This document shows, one piece after another, positions 28,011 through 37,610 of a stretch of 64,000 bases of DNA. The DNA lies in assembly GCF_006120725.1 (NCBI RefSeq), contig NZ_SWMU01000001.1:62001-126000 (forward strand), written 5' to 3'. Position numbers and translations under genes: made by a program. Below the pieces are notes generated by a model that did not search any database, was not told the DNA's origin, and saw only the letters and a program-made list of their open reading frames with translations. This DNA is from Mesohalobacter halotolerans (GTDB lineage: Bacteria > Bacteroidota > Bacteroidia > Flavobacteriales > Flavobacteriaceae). Positions within the stretch are counted from its first letter, which is position 1, and every line of letters begins with the position of its first letter.

Positions 28011-29066
28011 ATGTCAAAATCAAACAATATTCTCATAACTGGTGGAGCTGGATTTATAGGAAGTCACGTCGTAAGACTTTTTGTAAAGAAGTATCCCAAA
28101 AGTCACATTTACAACCTAGATGCACTTACCTATGCAGGAAACCTTGAAAACCTTAAAGATATTGAGAATGCTAAGAACTACACCTTTTTAAGAGTTGATA
28201 TTTGTAATCAAAAAAAAATTAAATCCCTTTTTGAAAAGTATCAATTTGACACTATAATTCATCTGGCAGCCGAATCGCATGTCGATCGTTCAATCAGCAA
28301 TCCCTTTGCATTTGTAGAAACTAATATTATGGGAACTTTAAATCTACTTCATGCTGCTCATCACCTATGGAAAGATAGTAATGATAAGCATCTTTTCTAT
28401 CACATAAGTACAGACGAAGTCTACGGAACACTTGGATCAACCGGTCTTTTCACAGAAGATACGTCTTATGACCCCAATTCGCCATATTCAGCTTCAAAAG
28501 CAGGTTCTGACCACTTTGTAAGAGCCTTTGGAGAGACTTACGGTTTGCCTTATGTCATTAGTAATTGCTCTAATAATTATGGACCAAACCAATTTCCGGA
28601 GAAATTAATTCCACTTTTTATCAATAATATCATCAACAAAAAAGCCTTACCCGTCTATGGTGATGGCAATTATACTCGTGATTGGCTTTATGTGATTGAT
28701 CATGCTGAGGCTATCGACTTAATCTATAATCAGGGCAGTATTGGTGAAACCTACAATATAGGCGGTTTTAATGAATGGAAAAATATTGACCTTGTAAAAG
28801 TTTTATGCCAACAAATGGACACTAAGCTTGGGCGAAGACTAGGTGAAAGTGAGAACCTCATCAACTTTGTAAAAGATAGACCGGGTCACGATTTAAGATA
28901 TGCGATTGATGCGACCAAAATCAATAAAAACTTAGGCTGGAAACCCTCAGTGACTTTTGAAGAAGGCTTATCTAAAACCATAGATTGGTACCTCGACAAC
29001 GAAACTTGGCTAAAAAACGTGACGAGCGGCGATTATCAGAAGTATTATGATGAACAATATAAATAG
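28011..29066 (+). CDS. rfbB: dTDP-glucose 4,6-dehydratase
   Basis: RfbB converts dTDP-glucose to dTDP-4-keto-6-deoxyglucose. The sequence has the NAD motif TGGAGFIGSHV, the dehydratase STDEVYGTLG (Thr, Asp, Glu of the active site), and YxxxK in SPYSASKAGSDHF. HLAAESHVDRSI is a specific marker of this enzyme. At 351 residues it is full length. It lies 33 bp after the epimerase and is followed by rfbA. Confidence 0.96.
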   Translation: MSKSNNILITGGAGFIGSHVVRLFVKKYPKSHIYNLDALTYAGNLENLKDIENAKNYTFLRVDICNQKKIKSLFEKYQFDTIIHLAAESHVDRSISNPFAFVETNIMGTLNLLHAAHHLWKDSNDKHLFYHISTDEVYGTLGSTGLFTEDTSYDPNSPYSASKAGSDHFVRAFGETYGLPYVISNCSNNYGPNQFPEKLIPLFINNIINKKALPVYGDGNYTRDWLYVIDHAEAIDLIYNQGSIGETYNIGGFNEWKNIDLVKVLCQQMDTKLGRRLGESENLINFVKDRPGHDLRYAIDATKINKNLGWKPSVTFEEGLSKTIDWYLDNETWLKNVTSGDYQKYYDEQYK

Positions 29067-29117
29067 ATTTTAAGATTATTAACTTTGCATTTTTTAAAGC
29101 CCAAAATCAATAGAACA

Positions 29118-29987
29118 ATGAAAGGTATTATTCTTGCCGGCGGCTCAGGCACGAGGTTGCATCCATTGACTTTAGCAACTTCAAAACAACTATTGCCTAT
29201 ATATGATAAGCCCATGATATATTACCCGCTATCGGTGTTAATGCTAGCTGGAATCAAAGATATCTTAGTGATTTCAACACCTACAGATTTACCTAATTTT
29301 AAAAGACTACTCGGTGATGGTTCTAAATATGGCATCAATCTAAATTATGCAGAACAGCCCTCGCCAGATGGTTTAGCACAAGCTTTTATTATTGGTGATG
29401 AATTTATCGGAAACGATGATGTATGTTTAGTCTTAGGCGACAACATCTTTCACGGTGCAGGCTTGCAAAATCTTTTGTCCAATGCAGTTAAAACTGTTGA
29501 AAGTGATCAAAAAGCTGTTATTTTTGGGAATTATGTCAATGACCCAGAACGTTATGGTGTCGCAGAATTTGATCAAGAAAAAAATGTGGTTAGTATAGAA
29601 GAAAAACCAAGCATACCCAAGTCAAATTACGCCGTTGTAGGTCTTTATTTCTATCCCAATTCTGTTATTAATGTTGGTCAAAATGTAACACCTTCAAATC
29701 GTGGAGAACTTGAAATCACCTCTGTCAATCAGTATTACTTAAAAGAAAACAGCTTAAAGATGCAAATCTTAAGTCGTGGTTTTGCCTGGTTAGACACGGG
29801 TACGCATGAGGCCCTGACCGAAGCGACTGAATTTGTAAAAGCGGTTGAAAAAAGAACTGGATTGAAGATTGCATGTTTAGAAGAGATTGGTTTAAGTAAA
29901 TCCTGGATCAAAAAAGAAGAGGTTCGAAATAATATTAAAAACCTTAAAGGAAACTACTACGACTATTTAAAATCTATTGTAAAATAA
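29118..29987 (+). CDS. rfbA: glucose-1-phosphate thymidylyltransferase
   Basis: RfbA makes dTDP-glucose from glucose-1-phosphate and dTTP. The true N-terminus is [18 protein letters not shown] at 29118; an ATG 33 bp upstream adds residues not seen in the family. GGSGTRL binds the nucleotide, and [15 protein letters not shown]-like [11 protein letters not shown] and [13 protein letters not shown] are further signatures. The length of 289 residues is normal. It sits between rfbB and a cytidylyltransferase-like gene that starts 5 bp downstream. Confidence 0.96.
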   Translation: MKGIILAGGSGTRLHPLTLATSKQLLPIYDKPMIYYPLSVLMLAGIKDILVISTPTDLPNFKRLLGDGSKYGINLNYAEQPSPDGLAQAFIIGDEFIGNDDVCLVLGDNIFHGAGLQNLLSNAVKTVESDQKAVIFGNYVNDPERYGVAEFDQEKNVVSIEEKPSIPKSNYAVVGLYFYPNSVINVGQNVTPSNRGELEITSVNQYYLKENSLKMQILSRGFAWLDTGTHEALTEATEFVKAVEKRTGLKIACLEEIGLSKSWIKKEEVRNNIKNLKGNYYDYLKSIVK

Positions 29988-29992
29988 AGTTC

Positions 29993-30418
29993 ATGAAAAA
30001 AACCGCTATAATTGTCTCAGGTTACTTTAATCCTATTCATAAAGGACATTTGGAGTATTTTCATAATGCAAAAACTCATGCTGATGAATTATTTGTCATT
30101 GTCAATAATGATCACCAAAGAAAACTTAAAGGAAGTAAAGCTTTTCAGGATGAGGACGAGCGCATGATTATTGTCAGTAATATCAAACCCGTTGACAAAG
30201 CATTTTTGTCTATAGATAAAGACCGAACCGTAAAAGCCAGTATTCAAAAGATTGTAGAAAATTACGAAGGTCAATATAATTTTATTTTTGCTAATGGTGG
30301 CGATCAGGACAACCAGAGCATCCCGGAAGCAGAAATATGCAATGAATTGGGAGTAAAACTCTTAGATGGTCTTGGAGATAAAATTCAATCCAGCAGCTGG
30401 CTTTTGAAAAGCAAATAA
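29993..30418 (+). CDS. nucleotidyltransferase of the cytidylyltransferase (HxGH) family
   Basis: A small HIGH-type nucleotidyltransferase: SGYFNPIHKGHLEY contains the nucleotide-binding HxGH (HKGH, about residues 17-20), and QSSSWLL near the C-terminus stands for the ISSTxxL motif. The 141 residues correspond to a single catalytic domain as in TagD or the adenylyltransferase domain of HldE. The substrate (glycerol-3-phosphate, heptose-1-phosphate, or other) is undetermined. The position between rfbA and rfbC, with 1 bp to rfbC, implies a role in the same surface glycan, possibly a phosphorylated substituent. Confidence 0.7.
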   Translation: MKKTAIIVSGYFNPIHKGHLEYFHNAKTHADELFVIVNNDHQRKLKGSKAFQDEDERMIIVSNIKPVDKAFLSIDKDRTVKASIQKIVENYEGQYNFIFANGGDQDNQSIPEAEICNELGVKLLDGLGDKIQSSSWLLKSK

Positions 30419-30419
30419 T

Positions 30420-30971
30420 ATGACAGTAAAAGAGACAGCTTTAAAAGGTTGCTTTACCATTCAGCCTAATGTTTTTGAAGACAAACGCGGTTATTTTTTT
30501 GAAAGTTTTAACCAAGGAAAGTTTGAGGAACACATTGGAATAAAAATTGATTTTGTTCAAGACAATGAATCAAAATCTCAAAAAGGCGTATTACGAGGTT
30601 TGCATTTCCAAATTCCGCCTTATGCACAAGCTAAACTAGTGAGAGTCGTTCAGGGTGAAGTTTTAGATGTCGCAGTCGATTTGAGAAAAGACTCTCCAAC
30701 ATTTGGAAAACATCAAAGTGTGTTATTGACTGCAAAGAATAAAACACAATTTTTTATGCCGCGTGGCTTTGCCCATGGGTTTTTAGTGCTCAGTGATACT
30801 GCAATTTTTTCTTACAAGATTGATAATGTTTATGCCCCTGATCATGATACAGGTATTATTTGGAATGATAAAGACTTAAACATTGATTGGCAATTTGAAA
30901 AGGAAAAGCTCATATTGTCTGAAAAGGATAAAAATCTTCAGAGCTTTAAAAATTTTAAATCCCCTTTCTAA
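30420..30971 (+). CDS. rfbC: dTDP-4-dehydrorhamnose 3,5-epimerase
   Basis: RfbC acts on dTDP-4-keto-6-deoxyglucose to give the L-rhamnose configuration. The cupin fold shows GVLRGLHFQIPPYAQAKLVR (active-site His in RGLHFQ) and FMPRGFAHGFLVLSD. At 183 residues it is normal. It is the last gene of the operon; rfbD, the reductase that completes dTDP-L-rhamnose, is not next to it, and the following gene is on the other strand. Either rfbD lies elsewhere or the cluster uses the keto sugar differently. Confidence 0.95.
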   Translation: MTVKETALKGCFTIQPNVFEDKRGYFFESFNQGKFEEHIGIKIDFVQDNESKSQKGVLRGLHFQIPPYAQAKLVRVVQGEVLDVAVDLRKDSPTFGKHQSVLLTAKNKTQFFMPRGFAHGFLVLSDTAIFSYKIDNVYAPDHDTGIIWNDKDLNIDWQFEKEKLILSEKDKNLQSFKNFKSPF

Positions 30972-31009
30972 AACCAAATTCTAAAGTCTATCTAAAGTAA
31001 TTTCTATAG

Positions 31010-31645
31010 TCAATTTAGTTTGGGCTCAATAGCGTAAACGCATATAAAATCTTCAATTTCATAAAACTTAAGATGGTAATGTTTTTTTAAACCTTGATAA
31101 GTGACTTCAGCATCTGTGGTAGAAGCCTTAAAATCAAAATCTACGACATATATATCGTGTAAAAACAACAAGCCCTGCTTCCCAAACAATTTATACAAAG
31201 ACTCCTTGGCACCCCAAACAATAGTCAGTTTTTTAATTAAATCCTTTCGACCTAACGAACGATATTCTTCTATCGGTGTAAATTTTGGAGCAATGCGCTT
31301 AATCTTTTCACGTTGTTTTTCAATATCAACACCAACTTTTCTATCACTTACAATAACGACCGTAAAGTTATACGAATGTGATATTGAAATATGTTTACCA
31401 TCTTTTAAATGAGGTTTGCCGTTATCGTCATATTCCAAGTCAAAATCGGTATAACCAAAGTTTTGTAGCAAATGTCTAATGCTCATAAACGCCCTTTGGT
31501 GTATTTCAGATTTCATCGCTTCAAAGCGTTCTTTACAGTAATCAGATAGCTCAATACCACTTGAAAGTTCTACTAAAGATTCTTCAACTTTCCAAATCTG
31601 CAATCTTGAAGTTTCATCTATTGTTATTGTTTTGTAAACGGGCAT
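31010..31645 (-). CDS. 4'-phosphopantetheinyl transferase superfamily protein
   Basis: The enzyme moves the phosphopantetheine arm of CoA onto a carrier-protein serine. Both signature segments are present: VGVDIEK (metal-binding Asp/Glu) and WGAKESLYK. At 211 residues it belongs to the Sfp-like group rather than the short AcpS type, and the N-terminal half carries the usual HISISHSYNFTVV. No polyketide or peptide synthetase genes are in the window, so the target is probably the fatty-acid carrier or a distant pathway. It is divergent from ahcY, 53 bp apart. Confidence 0.88.
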   Translation of the reverse strand: MPVYKTITIDETSRLQIWKVEESLVELSSGIELSDYCKERFEAMKSEIHQRAFMSIRHLLQNFGYTDFDLEYDDNGKPHLKDGKHISISHSYNFTVVIVSDRKVGVDIEKQREKIKRIAPKFTPIEEYRSLGRKDLIKKLTIVWGAKESLYKLFGKQGLLFLHDIYVVDFDFKASTTDAEVTYQGLKKHYHLKFYEIEDFICVYAIEPKLN

Positions 31646-31698
31646 AGCATTGTAAAGATTATGTTTATTTTTGCGAAAAATTCAAACAAATATACAAG

Positions 31699-33012
31699 AT
31701 GAGTTCAAAACCCAATACTTACGTTCCTTACAAAGTTAAAGATATTTCACTCGCAGAATGGGGCCGAAGAGAAATCGAACTAGCAGAAGCCGAAATGCCA
31801 GGCCTAATGTCTTTAAGAGAAGAATATGGAGACAAAAAACCTTTGAAAGGAGCCAGAATTGCCGGATGTCTACACATGACTATTCAAACCGCAGTTCTCA
31901 TTGAAACTTTAGTTGAGCTCGGTGCAGAAGTCACTTGGAGTTCTTGTAATATTTTTTCAACACAAGACCATGCTGCCGCCGCTATAGCCGATGCTGGTAT
32001 CGCTGTTTATGCTTGGAAAGGCATGACCGAAGAAGAGTTTAATTGGTGTATTGAACAAACTTTATTTTTTGGTGAAGAACGTAAACCGCTCAATTTAATC
32101 TTGGACGACGGCGGTGATTTAACCAATATGGTTTTAGATGAATTTCCTGAATTGACAAAAGGTATTAAAGGGCTTTCTGAAGAAACTACGACTGGTGTTC
32201 ACCGTTTATACGAGCGTATGAAAAAAGGCACTTTACCTATTCCTGCTATTAATGTGAACGACAGTGTAACAAAATCTAAATTTGACAATAAATACGGTTG
32301 CCGTGAGTCTGCTGTAGATGCCATAAGACGGGCAACTGACACCATGCTTGCGGGAAAAAAAGTCGTGGTTTGTGGCTATGGCGATGTGGGCAAAGGAACG
32401 GCAGCCTCGTTTAAAGGGGCCAATGCAATTGTTACCATCACAGAAATTGATCCGATTTGTGCCCTTCAAGCAACCATGGATGGCTTCGAGGTCAAGCGTT
32501 TAGAGACAGTTTTGGACAAAGCTGATATTGTCATAACAACTACCGGAAACAAAGACATTGTTCGTGGGGAGCACTTTAAGGCTATGAATGACAAAACTAT
32601 CGTTTGTAATATTGGCCATTTTGACAATGAAATTGACGTGGCTTGGTTAAAAAATAATGCGGAAGAAAAAGTAGAAATCAAACCACAAGTTGATAAATAT
32701 ACCATTGACGGCAAAGATATTATTCTATTAGCTGAAGGGCGTTTAGTTAACCTTGGTTGTGCAACCGGCCACCCAAGTTTTGTGATGAGCAACTCTTTTA
32801 CTAATCAGACTTTAGCACAAATGGAATTGTGGGAGAATGAAGATAAATACAAAAATGAAGTTTACATGTTGCCTAAGCACCTTGATGAAAAAGTCGCAGA
32901 GCTACACTTAAGCCGAATTGGTGCTGAACTCACAAAACTCAAACAAGACCAAGCCGATTATATCGGCGTTGAAGTCAAAGGGCCGTTTAAGCCTGAATAT
33001 TACAGGTATTAA
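31699..33012 (+). CDS. ahcY: adenosylhomocysteinase
   Basis: AhcY hydrolyses S-adenosylhomocysteine to adenosine and homocysteine, relieving inhibition of methyltransferases. The NAD-binding motif [12 protein letters not shown] (about residue 225), substrate-site residues in [16 protein letters not shown] and the C-terminal [12 protein letters not shown]...PEYYRY end are diagnostic. At 437 residues it is the standard bacterial form. A -7 box TATTTTTG lies at 31666-31673, about 25 bp before the ATG. A long hairpin terminator follows at 33049-33107. Confidence 0.97.
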   Translation: MSSKPNTYVPYKVKDISLAEWGRREIELAEAEMPGLMSLREEYGDKKPLKGARIAGCLHMTIQTAVLIETLVELGAEVTWSSCNIFSTQDHAAAAIADAGIAVYAWKGMTEEEFNWCIEQTLFFGEERKPLNLILDDGGDLTNMVLDEFPELTKGIKGLSEETTTGVHRLYERMKKGTLPIPAINVNDSVTKSKFDNKYGCRESAVDAIRRATDTMLAGKKVVVCGYGDVGKGTAASFKGANAIVTITEIDPICALQATMDGFEVKRLETVLDKADIVITTTGNKDIVRGEHFKAMNDKTIVCNIGHFDNEIDVAWLKNNAEEKVEIKPQVDKYTIDGKDIILLAEGRLVNLGCATGHPSFVMSNSFTNQTLAQMELWENEDKYKNEVYMLPKHLDEKVAELHLSRIGAELTKLKQDQADYIGVEVKGPFKPEYYRY

Positions 33013-33048
33013 AAGTTTATAAAACAACAAGAAGGATAAATCAAATTT

Positions 33049-33107
33049 AAACTTCACAGGTTACGTTGACAGAGAGAATTCGAAGTCAAACCTGTGAGGT
33101 TTTTTTA
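33049..33107 (+). terminator. rho-independent terminator of ahcY
   Basis: A 14-bp stem (33049-33062 with 33089-33102, one G-T pair) encloses a 26-nt apical region that itself can pair (TTGAC/GTCAA), and is followed by a T run to 33106. Confidence 0.85.
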
Positions 33108-33238
33108 GTTATAAATTATCATTTTGTTTAATTTTTTTTGAGGGATACAACTAATCAATTTTTGATTTCAATTGATTTTTTAAATTTTAAAGATAAAGCC
33201 TACTTGCAAAAAACAATAAGCTTGAGTAGTTTTGAAGC

Positions 33239-35340
33239 ATGACCAAACCAATTCAACTTCTCAAAAAACACTTTGGCTACGACAGTTTCAAACCCAATCA
33301 AGAAGCTGTTATTCAGTCTATTTTAGAAGCTCAAGATGTTCTAGCTATTATGCCAACTGGCGGAGGAAAGTCGATTTGTTTTCAATTGCCAGCTTTAATG
33401 CTCGACGGTGTTGCTATTGTCATTTCACCGCTTATAGCTTTGATGAAAGACCAAGTCGATGCGCTGAGAGCGAATGGTATTTCTGCTCATTTTTACAATA
33501 GCTCGCAATCTCAAGATGTTCAAAATGAAGTGTTGCAAAGTCTTCACAACCAAACTACTAAATTGCCTTATGTAGCCCCTGAGAGTTTAAAAATTTTGTT
33601 ACCACATCTCAATAATTCAAAAATCAGTTTGTTTGCTATTGATGAAGCCCATTGTATTTCGGCTTGGGGTCATGATTTTAGACCTGCTTACAAAGAGTTG
33701 GGCAGTTTAAAACAAGTTTTTCTAAAATCCCTGTGGCTGCCTTTACCGCAACAGCCGATGTGGCTACACAAGATGATATTTTAAATCAACTCAATATTCC
33801 TAAGGCCAAAAAATTTGTGAGTTCGTTTAATCGGAAAAACCTTTATCTTGAAGTCAGACCTGGTACTAAAAGAATACAACAGATTTTACAATTTTTAAAA
33901 GGGCGAAAAGAAGAGAGTGGAATCATTTACTGTCTAAGCAGAAAGAGCACAGAAACACTGGCAAACAAGTTAAATGATTATGGTTATAAGGCAAAAGCTT
34001 ATCATGCGGGCTTAGATGCCGAAGTCCGCAGTGAAATACAAAACGACTTTGTAAGTGATAAAACACCAATTATCGTTGCTACCATTGCTTTTGGCATGGG
34101 CATCGACAAAAGTAATGTGCGTTGGGTTATTCATTATAATTTGCCCAAAAATATCGAAAGCTACTATCAAGAAATAGGTCGTAGCGGTCGCGACGGTCTG
34201 CCAGCGCATACCTTATTATTTTACAGTTATGCCGATGTTGTGCAGCTCCAAAGATTTATTGAAAATGCTACCAACAAAGAAATTCAAGAAGCTAAACTCA
34301 AACGTATGCAACAATTTGCAGAAGCTTTAAGTTGTAGACGAATTGCCTTGCTTAATTATTTTGGTGAACATACCGCTGAAAAATGCAACAATTGTGATAA
34401 TTGTAAAGTCCCACCTCAATTTTTTGGCGGCACTATTTTAACTCAGAAAGTTTGCTCAGCTGTTTATCGATTACAACAAAATGAACCTTTAAATATGATA
34501 GTCGATGTGTTGCGTGGTTCAAGAAATGCTCAGGTCTACGATAAAGGTTATCAAAATATTAAAACTTACGGAGCTGCGCGTGATGTCTCATGGCTAGACT
34601 TACAACAGTATATCATTCAGATGATTAACCAAGGTATTCTGGAAATTCGTTTTCACGAAGGCGGTCGCTTGTTACTGACGCCTTTGGCAAAAAAAATCTT
34701 ATTTAAAGACTATAAAGTAAAGCTGGCTCGACCTCAATTGAAACCAAAAACCCCAGAACTAGACGATACCATTGCAATTGAAAAGTCGGGTTTATTTGAA
34801 GAACTTCGACAATTGAGAAAAGAAATTGCTGATAAAGAAAATGTGCCTCCTTATATTGTTTTTAGTTATGCTAGCTTAAGAGATATGGAAAAACAGTTGC
34901 CAAAAGACGGGAAAGATTTTCTACAAATCAGCGGTGTTGGTGAGGCTAAAAACAAAAAATATGGCCGTCAATTTTTAGCAATCATTAAAACTTATCTTAA
35001 TGACAGAAGTAAGCCCAAACCCAAAAAGAAAACTAAAAAAACCCCTACAGAGCACATTACTTTTCAATATTACCAAGAGGGTTTAAACATTTCTGAAATA
35101 GCACAAAAAAGAGAATATACAGAAGGTACGATATACGGACACCTCATAAAATTGCACAAAGCCGGCAAACCCATTGACCTTTGGCAATTTATAACCAAAG
35201 CAGAAGTTGAAAGCATCGTAAAAGCAAAAGCAAAATTAGACTTAGAAGAAGAAGCCCTAAAACCCTATTATGAGTATTTTAAAGAAAAAATGCCGTATTG
35301 GAAAATCAAAATGGGATTGTATTTAGCTGAAAACAATTAA
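33239..35340 (+). pseudogene. recQ: ATP-dependent DNA helicase RecQ, single-base frameshift
   Basis: RecQ unwinds DNA during repair and fork restart. Joined, the two frames encode about 700 residues: Walker A PTGGGKS (about residue 40), DEAH (about 134), helicase C domain (GIIYCLSRKSTETLA, YYQEIGRSGRDG), the zinc-binding Cys set CNNCDNC, the RQC winged helix, an HRDC domain and a C-terminal helix-turn-helix segment (GLNISEIAQKRE). The frame breaks at a T run (33717-33721): with six T instead of five the reading becomes [20 protein letters not shown], the expected family sequence. Everything else is intact, so this is a fresh mutation, a phase-variation-like slip, or a sequencing error. Confidence 0.88.
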
Positions 35341-35449
35341 CCAATTTAAAAATGGGGTTATTTGAAAATTTGAAATTGTAGTAAAAGGATAGAAGAATTA
35401 TTTTCTAGTGTAGCAATTAAAATTCACAAAGACAAACCCTTTAGTTTTA

Positions 35450-35493
35450 CGTTTCAAAACGCAAAATTATAACTATATTTGCGTTTTTAAACG
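35450..35493 (+). promoter_or_regulatory. promoter with twin CGTTTnnAAACG operator
   Basis: The -7 box TATATTTG (35474-35481) has a TTTC at 35452-35455, 18 bp upstream, as the -33 element. Two copies of CGTTT-N2-AAACG (35450-35461 and 35482-35493) lie 32 bp apart, one over the -33 region and one right after the -7 box. This is the layout expected of a repressor operator. The downstream gene starts at 35501. Confidence 0.6.
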
Positions 35494-35500
35494 AAATTTT

Positions 35501-36640
35501 ATGATAAAGAGGGCTTTAGAAGATAATATAATAGAACGTCTCGAAAGAAATAAAATACTCTATATACCAGGCCCAAGGCAAGTTGGTAAAACAACCTTAT
35601 TAAAAACAATTAAGTTCAGTCTAAAAGAACCTATTTTGTGGCTAAACGGTGATGAAGCTGACGTAAGAGCTATGCTTTTAAATTCAACATCAACCAAGTT
35701 AAATCAAATCATTGGAGATAATAAGACTGTTATAATTGATGAAGCCCAAAGAATAAACAATATAGGTTTGGTTTTAAAATTGATAAAAGATAATATTGAA
35801 AGTGTTGATATTATTGTGACAGGGTCTTCTGCATTTGAATTGTCTTCCAAAATAAACGAGCCTTTAACAGGCAGAAAAATAGACCTGTTTTTATATCCAA
35901 TTTCTTTTGTGGAAATGGAAAGGCATACCTCACGACTAGAAGAAAAAAGGCTTCTTGATCATAGACTTATTTATGGCTCTTATCCTGAAGTTATAACATC
36001 TCACGGTCATGAAAAAGAAGTTCTAAGAGGTTTAACAGATGGTTACTTGTATAAAGATATTTTTGCCTTAGACTACATCAAAAAGCCAAGTCTTATAGAA
36101 AAGTTATTACAAGCCCTTGCTTTACAATTAGGCCATGAAGTGTCATATAATGAGTTATCAAAACTCATTGGAGCCGATAATGAAACTGTTGAACGGTATA
36201 TAAACTATTTAGAGCAAGCCTATGTCATTTTTAAGCTCAACTCTTTCAGCAAGAACCATAGAAACGAAATCAAAAAAGGAAAAAAAATATATTTTTATGA
36301 CAATGGCATCAGAAATGCAATAATAAAAAACTTCAACCCATTGTCACTAAGACAAGATACAGGAGCTTTATGGGAAAACTATTTAATTGTTGAAAGAGCT
36401 AAAAAAAACAATTATACCCATCAATGGATTAATACGTATTTCTGGAGAACATTCTCTCAAAATGAGATCGATTACATAGAAGAAAGAGATGGTATATTGT
36501 ATGGTTTTGAGTTTAAATGGAATAAAAAAAAGAAACCAAAAATGCCAAAATCTTTTAAAGAGAATTACCCTCAATCAAAATTTGAAGTTATAAATAGAGA
36601 AAACTATACTGATTTTATAACGCACAACTCTAAAATCTAA
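35501..36640 (+). CDS. AAA ATPase with DUF4143 domain
   Basis: An N-terminal AAA domain has Walker A GPRQVGKTT (residues 24-32), Walker B TVIIDEAQ (about 75-82) and the sensor segment IVTGSSAFEL. The C-terminal half (from about residue 190) is the DUF4143 region, with a winged-helix-like part (YNELSKLIGADNETVERYINYLEQA) and a C-terminal restriction-nuclease-like core (FFWRTFSQNEIDYIEERDG, FEFKWNKK), where Asp, Glu and Lys are arranged as in PD-(D/E)xK folds. Proteins of this kind are widespread, multicopy and of unknown function; defence or stress roles have been suggested. It has its own promoter and twin palindrome. Confidence 0.85.
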   Translation: MIKRALEDNIIERLERNKILYIPGPRQVGKTTLLKTIKFSLKEPILWLNGDEADVRAMLLNSTSTKLNQIIGDNKTVIIDEAQRINNIGLVLKLIKDNIESVDIIVTGSSAFELSSKINEPLTGRKIDLFLYPISFVEMERHTSRLEEKRLLDHRLIYGSYPEVITSHGHEKEVLRGLTDGYLYKDIFALDYIKKPSLIEKLLQALALQLGHEVSYNELSKLIGADNETVERYINYLEQAYVIFKLNSFSKNHRNEIKKGKKIYFYDNGIRNAIIKNFNPLSLRQDTGALWENYLIVERAKKNNYTHQWINTYFWRTFSQNEIDYIEERDGILYGFEFKWNKKKKPKMPKSFKENYPQSKFEVINRENYTDFITHNSKI

Positions 36641-36715
36641 ACGGGTTTATTTATGTTTTTTCAAGGTATAATTTTCCATTAATTTTATAGCTTTTGCTAA
36701 ACTGGAAATACTCGC

Positions 36716-37426
36716 CTAACGCTTTTGGTTTTTCCTAAACCTTATATTCAGCATTTCAATGATTAATGAAAAGAACACGGCAAAATAGATGTAGCCTTTA
36801 GGCACGTGATAGTGCAAAGCTTCAACAAAAAGCATAAACCCAATCAGGATTAAAAACGACAGTGCTAAAATCTGAATGGTTGGATACTTGTTGACAAAAT
36901 CACTCACTTTTTTGGCAAAAATCATCATGACAATGATGGAAACGATGACGGCAATGATCATCAAAATGATTTCTTCTGTTAGTCCAACCGCAGTGAGAAT
37001 AGAATCAAAAGAAAACACTAAATCTAAAGCAACGATTTGAACAATAGCTTTACTAAACGAACTCACGTTTTTGACCGCGGTTTCCTTCTCGTCACCTTCG
37101 ACTTTATGGTGAATTTCAAAAATACTTTTCAGAATTAAAAAGGTGCCTCCAACTGCTAGGATAATGTCTCTCCAACTCAAATCAAAATTAAAAATACTCA
37201 AAACGGGCTCAGTTAAACCAATGATCCAGGTGATGCTGAAGAGTAAAGCAATCCTTATTAACAAAGCCAAAGTCAAACCGACATACATGCTTTTTTGCTG
37301 TTGATCTTTTGGGAGTTTACCGGAAATAATAGAAATAAAAATGATGTTGTCTATGCCCAAAACAATCTCCATGAAAATTAATGTGAGTAAGGATATCCAG
37401 ATTTCGGGTTGAAGAAAAATTTCCAT
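36716..37426 (-). CDS. TerC-family integral membrane protein
   Basis: TerC/Alx-type proteins are membrane proteins connected with metal (manganese) export and tellurite resistance in other bacteria. The sequence has about seven helices and the conserved acidic motifs LGIDNIIFI (near residue 25) and ALDLVFSFDSI (near residue 135), which are the expected metal-coordinating sites. At 236 residues it is the short form. No yybP-ykoY-like leader could be made out upstream. A long perfect palindrome lies 113 bp before the start. Confidence 0.88.
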   Translation of the reverse strand: MEIFLQPEIWISLLTLIFMEIVLGIDNIIFISIISGKLPKDQQQKSMYVGLTLALLIRIALLFSITWIIGLTEPVLSIFNFDLSWRDIILAVGGTFLILKSIFEIHHKVEGDEKETAVKNVSSFSKAIVQIVALDLVFSFDSILTAVGLTEEIILMIIAVIVSIIVMMIFAKKVSDFVNKYPTIQILALSFLILIGFMLFVEALHYHVPKGYIYFAVFFSLIIEMLNIRFRKNQKR

Positions 37427-37538
37427 AAAGCTGTGGTGATTAGAATAAAATTATTTCAAAATCAAAATTAACATATAAAATTTACATTTTGATTTCTAAA
37501 GAGATGCATTGTTGAAATATAAAACCACAATAGCTACA

Positions 37539-37571
37539 GTACAATTTTGCAATTGAATTGCAAAATTGTAC
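37539..37571. repeat. 33-bp perfect palindrome
   Basis: A 16-bp inverted repeat (37539-37554 and 37556-37571) is separated by a single G. The arms read GTACAATTTTGCAATT. It lies between the end of the CIA30 gene and the start of terC, both on the minus strand. No T run follows on either side, so it does not look like a simple terminator. Confidence 0.85.
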
Positions 37572-37610
37572 GTTTAGATAAACTAAAAGTTGATATTTTA
37601 TTCTTGTTTT

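Noticed and set aside
33013-33048. A SAM/SAH riboswitch linked to ahcY
   Set aside because: The only structured RNA nearby is downstream of ahcY and ends in a T run (a terminator); the leader is about 25 nt, too short for a riboswitch.
37427-37538. A yybP-ykoY-type manganese riboswitch ahead of terC
   Set aside because: No matching stem set or conserved bulge could be seen in the 112 bp before the start; only the palindrome at 37539 is notable.
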